Shown here: piece after piece, positions 47,501 through 55,800 of the stretch | Numbering within the stretch: the first letter of the stretch is position 1 | How the letters are laid out: the number at the start of each line of letters is the position of its first letter | Assembly: GCA_013824265.1 (NCBI GenBank) | Contig: PNNO01000001.1 | Location: 259,682 to 323,681, forward strand | Length of the DNA stretch: 64,000 nt | From: a bacterium | GTDB lineage: Bacteria; Patescibacteriota; Gracilibacteria; UBA1369; PNNO01 | Direction: 5' to 3' | Notes under the pieces: model-generated | Seen by the model: the letters and a program-made list of their open reading frames with translations, nothing else | Databases searched by the model: none | Told to the model about the DNA's origin: nothing | Program-made: the position numbers and the translations under genes

Positions 47501-50215
47501 ATGGAAAAGATCCTGAAAACCCTCTTCATCGTTGGAGTCGTCATCGCGACGCTCCTCAACCTCAACCCCCAACAGGCGAGCGCCCAGTCCATCCAGGACT
47601 GCGCGAGCCAGGAGGGCTGCGTAATTTTGGCAGGAGCCCAAACGTCCGTTTATCGAAAAGGAGTCCTCAAAGGGACCATTCCCGTAGGAGGCAATAGACT
47701 GTCCGCCACAAACGGATGGATTATTGTAACAAGCGAAGGAAGCCCCGATGTAGGTCTATACGAGATTGCAACAGGCAATATGTGTAGCACGATGCTTCTA
47801 GGAGAACCCTGCGAAGAGGGAATTGTTATTTTAGCAACAAATCCTCTTTACAGTGGTGCGTTTATGGCATGTCCAGTAACAAACGAGCTCAAGAGGATTA
47901 CGTTGGACTGTTCTTCTGTTTTTGCAGAATCGACCTCAGGGTTGGGAGCCTCTTCGTTAACTCCATATGGAGAATTTGGTTTGCTGGTTTTAAACGCAGG
48001 AAGCGGAACTATGTGGGGATACAGAACCGAACCGGAGATGGGCGGTTGGCAGAGCTTTAACAACCTAATCCCTCCCACCTGCATGGAAAGTCCGCAAAAA
48101 ATCCGCTATTGGAACAATGGCGTCGACGAAAGCAAAATTTTTATTAGTGCGGGAGACATTATTTACGCGATGGATGCAGATCCAATCGTAAATATAACAA
48201 CCGGAACACCTCCGGTCTTCTACACACTGCCCGCAGGAACGGGTGCTGGTTCGCTGGCAATAAATAACGAATATATGCTGGCGGGCAGTTATTTTGGAAG
48301 CAATGCCTATCTAATTGAGATAGGTAACCCGACAACACATGTAACGTTGCCGGTACGGATGCCTAGTGGAGGAACACTCAGTTACGTGGCCATGTCGAAA
48401 GACACTGCTTTTGTAATTGACCAACAAAATCTAGGTGTAAAGGCGTTTTCCATGGATGGAACTTTGCTTTACACAATCAACGAATCAGCCAGTGCAATCA
48501 CCTACATAGCCCCCACCCTTCCGCCGGTTTGTTCCAACAACCTGGTGGAAGGTGACGAGACCTGCGATGGAACGGACTTTGACGGACTCGATTGCACCGA
48601 CTACGGTTTCGACGGTGGTGCCCTTACCTGCTCGCCCTCCTGCGACGCGATCTTCACGTCCGGGTGTTGGTCTTGCGGGGACGGGACCATGAATCCCGGC
48701 GAAGCCTGTGACGACGAAGCCCTCGGCGATGCCTCGTGCACCGCCATCGGCTACGCCAATGGCACCGTTTCCTGCCGCGTCGACTGCACCGTGGATTACA
48801 GCCAATGCTACACCTGTGGCAACGGCTTAATCGAAGGCGCGGAAGAGTGTGAAGGAGCGGACCTGCAAGGCGAAACCTGTGAATCTCAGGGCTTTGTTGG
48901 TGGAACTCTAACCTGCACAAACTGCATGCTGGACACGTCCACGTGCCACATGTGTGGAAACGAATTAACCGACGAAGGAGAGCTGTGCGATGGCACCCAA
49001 ACCCCCGGCAAAATCTGCCAAACCATGGGGGCCGGGTACACCAGCGGACAACTCCTTTGCACCAGCTGCAATGCCTATGACACTTCCGCCTGCCACACCT
49101 GTGGCGACGGAAACGTAAACCCCGGTGAGGAGTGCGACGGCGCAAACCTCAACGAGCAGACGTGCGCCTCCTTGGGCCTCGGCTCGGGAACGCTGTCCTG
49201 CTTCGAGAACTGTTCGTTCAATGCAACCCTCTGCTCCGACGTTGGAGTAGAATACTGCGGAAACGGCAACATCGACCTCGGTGAAGAGTGCGATGACGGC
49301 AATCGCTCCAACTCGGACGACTGCAGCGAAAACTGCAAAATAATACCTCCGACCTGTGGGGTCGGTGGCATTGACCCGGGTGAGGAGTGTGACGGTGAAG
49401 AACTCGGCGACAACACCTGCGAGAGCCTCGGATACGAAACCGGCGTGCTCTACTGCGGGGGCGACTGTCGCCTGCGCAAAGAAGCCTGTGCCTTCGTAGC
49501 TGTGCCCCAAAATCTCCAAATCACCCTTGAGGGTGAACCGGAGTCGGGCGAGCTGAGCGAAAGCTTGGCGCAACAGTATGCCGATCTCAAAGGCACACTC
49601 ACGTACAACTGTCTCTCGCAAAAAGTGGGCGATGATACGGTGATCACGACAACTGAGGGGTCGTACTGCGCCGTACGCGCACTCGACTTAGCTACGGGAA
49701 AGAAGCTGTTCAGCTGCCTCTATATCCCCGAGAACCCCTTGGAACGGGAAAACCCGGTACTCAGGTTCTATCAAAACGGTACCATCGCGCAAACCTTTGG
49801 CGGCCACATTAGCGCCTATCAAGGTCTGGAAGTGAAAGCGGTTTTGGTTCAAGACCGGCTTTACAACATAACCCAGAATCGCATCTCCTCCATGGGGATG
49901 AAGTTTCTGGCGGTCCACCCGGAAACCCAGAGCCGCGGCCGTTGGCTGGCCCTTAATGTCGGAGTCGGATCTACCAAGTTCTGCACCGACGAAGCTGGGA
50001 CAACTTGCGCTTTATTCCTCCCCAAGCAAGGGGAACTGGTACTCAACCTGGATGACCTTGAGGACCTAACCGAAATCGGCTGGAAAACGCCCAAGGACCC
50101 CGGCGGCTGCTCCTGCTCTGCCGGCAACAATTCAAACAACTCGACCTCCCTCCCGCTGCTGTTTTCGGCGCTGGCACTGGCTCTCCTCTGGAGGCGCCGC
50201 AACCGCGTCCGCTAA
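47501..50215 (+). CDS. Surface protein with seven DUF4215-like Cys repeats and MYXO-CTERM-like tail
   Basis: 904 residues, paralogue of the 809-residue protein. The signal peptide ends near SAQS. The mature N-terminus DCASQEGCVILAGAQTSVYR parallels the DCASQGCVAVCDSSNVEMYF of the other. About 330 residues of propeller-like repeats follow, then seven Cys units starting CSNN, CGDG, CGNG, CGNE, CGDG, CGNG and CGVG. A 200-residue domain without clear similarity to the paralogue's comes next. The end is GGCSCSAGNNSNNS, a hydrophobic helix LPLLFSALALALLW and RRRNRVR. The AAGGAG Shine-Dalgarno site is unusually strong for this window. Base composition shifts inside the gene: GC-rich start, AT-richer 47.64-48.48 kb, GC-rich rest. 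Confidence 0.82.
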   Translation: MEKILKTLFIVGVVIATLLNLNPQQASAQSIQDCASQEGCVILAGAQTSVYRKGVLKGTIPVGGNRLSATNGWIIVTSEGSPDVGLYEIATGNMCSTMLLGEPCEEGIVILATNPLYSGAFMACPVTNELKRITLDCSSVFAESTSGLGASSLTPYGEFGLLVLNAGSGTMWGYRTEPEMGGWQSFNNLIPPTCMESPQKIRYWNNGVDESKIFISAGDIIYAMDADPIVNITTGTPPVFYTLPAGTGAGSLAINNEYMLAGSYFGSNAYLIEIGNPTTHVTLPVRMPSGGTLSYVAMSKDTAFVIDQQNLGVKAFSMDGTLLYTINESASAITYIAPTLPPVCSNNLVEGDETCDGTDFDGLDCTDYGFDGGALTCSPSCDAIFTSGCWSCGDGTMNPGEACDDEALGDASCTAIGYANGTVSCRVDCTVDYSQCYTCGNGLIEGAEECEGADLQGETCESQGFVGGTLTCTNCMLDTSTCHMCGNELTDEGELCDGTQTPGKICQTMGAGYTSGQLLCTSCNAYDTSACHTCGDGNVNPGEECDGANLNEQTCASLGLGSGTLSCFENCSFNATLCSDVGVEYCGNGNIDLGEECDDGNRSNSDDCSENCKIIPPTCGVGGIDPGEECDGEELGDNTCESLGYETGVLYCGGDCRLRKEACAFVAVPQNLQITLEGEPESGELSESLAQQYADLKGTLTYNCLSQKVGDDTVITTTEGSYCAVRALDLATGKKLFSCLYIPENPLERENPVLRFYQNGTIAQTFGGHISAYQGLEVKAVLVQDRLYNITQNRISSMGMKFLAVHPETQSRGRWLALNVGVGSTKFCTDEAGTTCALFLPKQGELVLNLDDLEDLTEIGWKTPKDPGGCSCSAGNNSNNSTSLPLLFSALALALLWRRRNRVR

Positions 50216-50244
50216 CCGCGAACAACCCTCGTCCCTGTCTCTTT

Positions 50245-50278
50245 GCCCCACCCTTCGTTAACTCGGAGGGTGGGCTTA
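50245..50278 (+). terminator. Hairpin after the 904-residue protein gene
   Basis: CCCACCCTTCG pairs with CGG-AGGGTGGG around TTAACT, followed by CTTACTTA. The T-tract is poor, so it may act mainly as a transcript end-stabiliser. It overlaps the stop of the convergent AbiEii-like gene. Confidence 0.6.
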
Positions 50279-51052
50279 CTTATGCCCGCTAATAAATTCT
50301 CTAAAAAGCAAAACTTTGTTTTTATCTTTTGAATCAAAAAGAAACGGCTCCACATCGCGCGAAAGAAGATTAAAATCAAGCTTGGCCGTTTTCTCCAGCA
50401 TATACTTGCGTAAAGCTACCTCATTTCCAACTCCGATATTTTTCTTCAAATACTTAAAATTCGGTTTTGCCCCTATGCCATACAAAAATACGATGTCAAA
50501 GAAATCCCTTCCCATAAGCCGCTTACGATTAACCGAAGCGTAAATTTTCTGCGCCAGAAGCAAATCTTTTGGAACCGCGTTAATCTGCGTAAAAACCTCA
50601 AATTTATTTAGCAAAACTCTGTCCGGCTCGTACTCAAAATTCTGCGGTACGGTATCAACCTGAATCAAAATCTTCTGATCCGCCTCCGTGGCAAGCCCTT
50701 CATCAAAAAGCAACTTTGGAATACGGATTTTCAATCTATAGGCATTTTTTGTTTTGGCATCAATTTGCACCTTTAATCCTTCAAGCTCCAAATCCTTTCT
50801 TATAATTTCTCCAAGCTCAACAAATTCATCTTCATTTAAATTAAAATTATCAAAGTCCAAATCTTCCGAAAATCTAACGTTGCCATGAAGAATCCTAAGG
50901 GCGGTTCCACCCAAAAAAGCAAGCTTATCCACATATTCGCTCTCAAAAATACTGCGCAAAATTTTGTACTGCAGATATTCTTTTAAAATGCTTTCACGAT
51001 ACACCCTTAAGTTTTCCGGATATTGCTCAAGAATTTGAGATAAACTAATCAT
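50276..51052 (-). CDS. AbiEii-like nucleotidyltransferase toxin
   Basis: 258 residues of the DUF1814/AbiEii nucleotidyltransferase family. Active-site motifs: FLGGTALRILHGNVRFSEDL followed by DFDNF (GGTxLR and the metal-binding D-x-D), then a conserved KxRxxxRDFFDIVFL-like stretch (NRKLMGRDFFD pattern in ASVNRKRLMGRDFFDIVFL). AbiE systems are type IV toxin-antitoxin pairs that give phage abortive infection; the toxin uses NTPs, and related MenT toxins block tRNA 3' ends. Its start overlaps the AbiEi-like gene by 8 bases. Confidence 0.86.
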   Translation of the reverse strand: MISLSQILEQYPENLRVYRESILKEYLQYKILRSIFESEYVDKLAFLGGTALRILHGNVRFSEDLDFDNFNLNEDEFVELGEIIRKDLELEGLKVQIDAKTKNAYRLKIRIPKLLFDEGLATEADQKILIQVDTVPQNFEYEPDRVLLNKFEVFTQINAVPKDLLLAQKIYASVNRKRLMGRDFFDIVFLYGIGAKPNFKYLKKNIGVGNEVALRKYMLEKTAKLDFNLLSRDVEPFLFDSKDKNKVLLFREFISGHK

Positions 51053-51653
51053 TCTTTATTGTTTTTAAAAATATTTTCACGCGCTTTAAGAGAGCCTTGT
51101 TTTTAAATGCATTCGCATAAATGCGGAACTTTTTAAGATCAACTTTGTCACGAAAAGAATCCGTGTTTATTCTCATTTCAATAAAATCGTCTGCCGTCTT
51201 TATTTCCGGATGCAGATAAAGATAATCAAGGATTGCCTTCTCGGGCTCAGCCATTAAGATCCGCCCTTCCATAAGCCTGTATCCCCAAAACAAATCCGGC
51301 TTGATACTGCAATAACTAAAACTTCCAATTGAAGCCTGAAAATGGATAGTTTTTTTTGTGCTGACGGAAGTTATTTGAAAAACCTCTTCGGGAATAAGTC
51401 CGTAAAACTTAAGAGCCTTTTCAAGTGAAATATACGACGGAGAATAAATCCTGTTCGCCGTCAAAAGTAAAAATTGTTCGCTCAATTCATTGTCGGCAAG
51501 CGAATAAAATCCCCTCTTTATCTTTATTATGTAACCTTTCTTTTCCCACCTATCTATCTGAATCCTTTTAAAGAGCGGATCGATTTTTTCGATATCGCGC
51601 AAAGAAAATACTTGGTACTTATCGAGCTTTCTTTGAAAATCAATTATATTCAT
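51045..51653 (-). CDS. AbiEi-like antitoxin/transcriptional regulator
   Basis: 202 residues. An N-terminal winged helix-turn-helix (FQRKLDKYQVFSLRDIEKID, RWEKKGYIIKIKRGFYSLAD) is followed by the AbiEi C-terminal domain (YISLEKALKFYGLIPEEVFQ, EPEKAILDYLYLHPEIK). It is upstream and overlapping with the toxin, the normal AbiEi-AbiEii order. Known AbiEi proteins repress their operon by binding inverted repeats; a suitable ATACA/TGTAT repeat lies between promoter and start. Confidence 0.82.
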   Translation of the reverse strand: MNIIDFQRKLDKYQVFSLRDIEKIDPLFKRIQIDRWEKKGYIIKIKRGFYSLADNELSEQFLLLTANRIYSPSYISLEKALKFYGLIPEEVFQITSVSTKKTIHFQASIGSFSYCSIKPDLFWGYRLMEGRILMAEPEKAILDYLYLHPEIKTADDFIEMRINTDSFRDKVDLKKFRIYANAFKNKALLKRVKIFLKTIKND

Positions 51654-51679
51654 CGAGTATTCATTATATTTCCGTAAAG

Positions 51680-51693
51680 ATACAAAAATGTAT
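51680..51693. promoter_or_regulatory. Putative AbiEi operator
   Basis: ATACAAAAATGTAT is an inverted repeat located between the abiE promoter and the gene start, the place expected for autorepression. Confidence 0.5.
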
Positions 51694-51705
51694 GTTTATA
51701 GAAAT

Positions 51706-51735
51706 ATAATAGCTCAAATTACTGTTACGAGTCAA
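51706..51735 (-). promoter_or_regulatory. Promoter of the AbiE operon
   Basis: On the minus strand TTGACT (51730-51735) and TATTAT (51706-51711) are separated by 18 bases. A second inverted repeat GTTCC/GGAAC (51740-51754) lies just upstream. Confidence 0.65.
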
Positions 51736-51763
51736 GTACGTTCCAAAATGGAACAGACTTGTA

Positions 51764-52270
51764 TCAATAAATATCCCCCGGGCCGTAAACGTTTAGCCAG
51801 GAAACTTTTTCAAAATCCTTGTCGTTTGTGGCGATGTGTTCTATTTCAAACTCCTTCATAAGCGCAAGATTCATGGCGTCCGTCGAAAGCATTCCGTAAT
51901 CGGACTGGTATTTTAAGGCTCTTTTAAAATCTTTTGTTGAACACGACAAAATTGGAATTCCCATATTCAATGCAACCTCCATAGCTTTTTTATATACAGA
52001 TAAATACTTGATTGAATTTTCATCTTTTATTAATTTTTTTTCTTTTGTTTTTGTAACATCTGGACCGTATTTTTTATGCAACTCATCAAGCATTAATTTG
52101 TGATCTAACTCCTGCAATACATGAAACGATGTTATTCCACGGAAATAACCTGATTTAACCAGTTTTAAAAATTCGCGGCTTTCTTCTGAAATTCCACTAA
52201 AATCATACAAAAAAATATTTGTGTCGATAAAAATGAATGCGTTTTCTTTAATTGATTTTAATTTTTTCAT
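51764..52270 (-). CDS. PIN-domain ribonuclease toxin (VapC-like)
   Basis: 168 residues. PIN-domain acidic residues in order: FIFIDTNIFLYDFSG (first Asp), HVLQELDHK (Glu), LSTDAMNLALMKE (Asp) and IATNDKDFEKV (last Asp), which bind Mg2+/Mn2+ for RNA cleavage. A charged insertion near residues 65-90 (KKYGPDVTKTKEKKLIKDEN) lengthens it beyond the usual ~135 residues. It overlaps the antitoxin gene by 4 bases. The target RNA cannot be predicted. Confidence 0.82.
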   Translation of the reverse strand: MKKLKSIKENAFIFIDTNIFLYDFSGISEESREFLKLVKSGYFRGITSFHVLQELDHKLMLDELHKKYGPDVTKTKEKKLIKDENSIKYLSVYKKAMEVALNMGIPILSCSTKDFKRALKYQSDYGMLSTDAMNLALMKEFEIEHIATNDKDFEKVSWLNVYGPGDIY

Positions 52271-52533
52271 ACATTAAATGGTGAAAATTCGTCGTCTTCG
52301 GCAATCCTAATTAAAAGCTCCCTTGGCAACCCAAAATTACATATTCCAAAAGTTTTGTCGATTATATCCTCTTCCTGTTTCTCCTCTTCTTCAAGCTGTT
52401 TTTCTACACTCACCATTTTCACGATAATCTTTTTTCCTTTTTTAATGTAGATGGTTTTTCCCTTGTTGGCTTCGTCCAAATATTCGGAAAAATTGTTCCT
52501 GAATTTTGTAGCCGGCACTGTTAAAGATTCCAT
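52267..52533 (-). CDS. Phd/YefM-family antitoxin of the PIN toxin
   Basis: 88 residues from the ATG at 52531-52533. The longer frame reads through the promoter and gives an implausible Cys-rich leader. N-terminus MESLTVPATKFRNNFSEYLD, then KGKTIYIKKGKKIIVKMVS, is the Phd/YefM DNA-binding fold. The Glu-rich and hydrophobic tail (EEEEKQEEDIID, FGLPRELLIRIAEDDEF) should bind the toxin. The antitoxin precedes the toxin, as usual. Its upstream spacer contains the second copy of the 37-bp element. Confidence 0.78.
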   Translation of the reverse strand: MESLTVPATKFRNNFSEYLDEANKGKTIYIKKGKKIIVKMVSVEKQLEEEEKQEEDIIDKTFGICNFGLPRELLIRIAEDDEFSPFNV

Positions 52534-52669
52534 AAAAACAGTAATTATTAAGTTGCAAACAAATTGTATCAAAAATATACAAAGTTGGCAATATTTATTG
52601 TTGATTTTGTACAAAACGTACATTCGGCTCGCGACACAGGAAAAAGAAGAGGAGGAGAGTGCGCGAGAG

Positions 52670-52706
52670 ACGTATCAAAATGTATAGCAAAAAGACAGCG
52701 TTTTTG
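52670..52706. repeat. 37-bp duplicated upstream element, copy B
   Basis: Identical to 39546-39582. Here the flanking bases complete a hairpin, AGCAAAAA/TTTTTGCT (52686-52708) with a GACAGCG loop. It is followed by a 12-bp tandem duplication (CATACCTCGCCC twice, 52756-52779) and then the promoter of the giant gene. Confidence 0.8.
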
Positions 52707-52821
52707 CTATGGGTGTTTACGGGTATCAAGGCTGCCCAAGAAAGAACCTGCCGACCATACCTCGCCCCATACCTCGCCCCACAGTTTCACCCCTAAAACC
52801 CTTTACCGCGACCCCAAAAAC

Positions 52822-52830
52822 TGGTATAAT
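52822..52830 (+). promoter_or_regulatory. Extended -10 promoter of the 2760-residue protein gene
   Basis: TGGTATAAT: consensus TATAAT with the TGn extension, about 38 bases before the ATG. It matches the layout of the promoter at 39.69 kb. Confidence 0.7.
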
Positions 52831-52868
52831 AAGTTCGTAAAAACAAAATAAAAACCATTCAAATACCC

Positions 52869-55800
52869 ATGGGAGACAACAAAGGATGGCTTAGATCTCG
52901 GAAAAGACATCAAATTCTCATTGCTAAAATACAACGAATTGCCGGTGGCAGTTTGATTGCCGCACTTATTGTGGGGCCTTTGATTTATTTCAGCGTGGTT
53001 GCCATGCCGCTTGAAATGCGCGACGACAACAAAAGGGCCAAGGAAGAACTAATGGGTGACTACGGAGCCACTCCCGACGTTGACACGGAACTTCGCATAA
53101 GTTCAACACCAATTCCGCTGCCAAAGGAAGATTCGAAAATGACGAAAATTCTGCTAAAGAGCAAGAAAAAGGATCTTCAGCTTGAACCGACGGAAGATAA
53201 ATTTATAGCGCAGGTCCAGGAGCCTATGCAAACAACGGCTGGCGATCTTACCGAAGAAAAAGAGCAAAAGTTCGAATCGTTTTTTGGTGATCAGGATGCG
53301 CAAATGAAACAGCTCGACTTTCAAGGCGCAGAACCGGAAGACATGAAAGCAAAAAGAGAAAATAACGTCCTGATAATCGAGGACGTCTTTTTGGAAGAAG
53401 GCCCTGCCAAAATCGAGAAAAAAGATGATGCCGAGAAGGTGGCGGACAAAGCCCTTCAGCAATATCTTCGATCGGAATTAAAACTAACTGATTTTAGAAT
53501 TTTCAAGGACACGAGCACTTTGGACAAGAATAAAAAACCATATCAATTCGTCCTTTCCACAACCAAACAAAATAACGGCAAATGGTATGTAACTTACTCG
53601 CAATATGCAAATGCACTGCCGGTATTCGACGGCGATATTAAATTGATATTCACCAACGAAAAAAAGTTGGTAGCCATTTCCGACAACATAAAACGCGACC
53701 TGCCTGCCGAAACGGAATTCAAAATCGGCAAAGCGGTGGTTGAACAAAACGTTAAAGAAATTTTTGAGTGGGATGATTCAATCGACAAAATTGACTTCGT
53801 CGACAAAGGATACTATGAGGGAAAACCCGCATACAGAGCTGAAACAAACGCCCACGATCCGCTTGGAGACTGGGAAATTTATGTAGATGGAGTTGAAGGA
53901 ACCGTTGGAAGTATGACGGCGGATATTCGTCTGCAGGATGAGCCCGCAACGCCGGAGCCGGAAATTTCACCGGAACCGGAAATCACGGTGGAGCCGGATG
54001 CAACTCCCGACCCGGCAACAGAGCCGGAAGCCACGCCTGAATCCGGCGCTACCTCTGAACCCGAGATCCAAATTATCGACACGATCTTCAGCCAAATTCT
54101 TGGCAGAATTTACCCACAAACGCCAAGCGACGAGCTTACCACAGAGCCTCTTGCAAATTCATATGCGTACACCGGCGAACTGCAAAACATTACGGATGCG
54201 GAAGGATATTTTGAAAATCCAAGTATGGCTTGGTACAGCACTTTCCTTGACGGCCCATATGTTACAGTACGTGACGATGACGCAACTTCCGAAATGGAAA
54301 TTGTTAACCAAACGCCGGGACTTCCGTTTACCTGGGCCGAAGATTCTGCAAGTCTCGCAGCCATAAACGCCTTCTATCATACAAATAAAATTCACGACTA
54401 TTTTGCGGAAAATATTGGATACGAAATAGGAAAAAATATTCCACTTACAGTTAACTCACAGCTTGTGGATGCTTACATAGACGGATGCGGGGCGTGGTTT
54501 AACAACACGGAAAAAACAATTGAGATGGGACGCGGAGGAACACCAAGTTGTCCTTCCGACCTTAACTATGCGCTTGGAAGCGACCTTGTATACCACGAGT
54601 ACGCTCACTTCATGGTTGAAGACGTTACACACTTACCTTATATACTGGGGTCTGAAACCGCAGCAATGAGTGAAGGTCTTTCGGATTATTTCGCGGCCAC
54701 AATAAACAATGATCCTATGTGGGGCGATGTTATCTCTCCGGCCAACAGAAGAAATCTTGAAAATACCCTAAATTATCAAACCGACTTAACAGGCCAGTCT
54801 CATCATGACGGAATGATTTTGTCAGGCGCACTTTGGGATTTAAGAACGGCAATTGGGCAAGAAGCAACCGATAAACTTGTATTCAACACCTTGTTCCAGG
54901 ACAGATATCACTTTGAAACATTCATGTATGGCATGATTATTGAAGATGATGATAATGGCGATTTTAGTGACGGAACTCCGCACTTGGCCGAGATTATCAC
55001 CGCCTTTGAAAATCATGGCGTAGGGCCGGGAATAGGCGGGTTTAACGGCCTTCCATTAACGCCTGAAGCATGGGCGGAACTGCTTGGAGAAGAAATTCTG
55101 GAGGGGGAGGAAGAGGAGTTGTTGGGGGGATATACCGGAGCCGGTTGCTTTTATACCGCCCCAAACTTAACTGTCGATAACGGGGGTTGTGCGGTTTATA
55201 ACGCACAAATTTTTACCGACGTAACAGTTACAAATGATGGAAATTTATTTGTAGGTTACGCCGGATATTCAACGGGGGCCAATACTCTTTCTATTGGAGA
55301 TGACCTAGTGGTTCAATCTGGTGGCACTGTAACAGTAGGTGAATCTGGCGGAGGTGGCTACAGTTCTAGAATATCCTTTACTAGTGCAGGCGCAATTATG
55401 TCAATTGCCGGGACCGTGACTGTAGTTGAGAGTGATACATTGGCTCATGATATAACTGGAACCACCGTAGCAAATGAACCAATAACAACCATCGCCAGTA
55501 CGGGCCGCCTGAATATTTATGATACCACTTATTCAAATTTAGCATCCTTAACTGTAACTGGTGGGAGAGTTGACGTAGGGGGACGTGTTGGTTTTATACC
55601 CCCATTTACATACTGTGATGGCTCCCTAAATGTAGATGGGACGACAACCTTAAGTAATAGTGCAATATTAAATATCGGGGTACTTAGTGGCAGCACTGGA
55701 AGTATTTTTACTTCAAATGGTCTTAATGTTTCAAGTGTTACTGGGAATACCGCTTCGACGGTAGATAATGATGGGACACTAAATGTTCAGGGTGCCCTTG

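Noticed and set aside
48654..49621. Minus-strand frames opposite the second Cys-repeat protein
   Set aside because: Same cause: GC-rich repeats leave the other frames open.
52756..52779. CRISPR-like or microsatellite array
   Set aside because: Only a 12-bp unit repeated twice without spacers.
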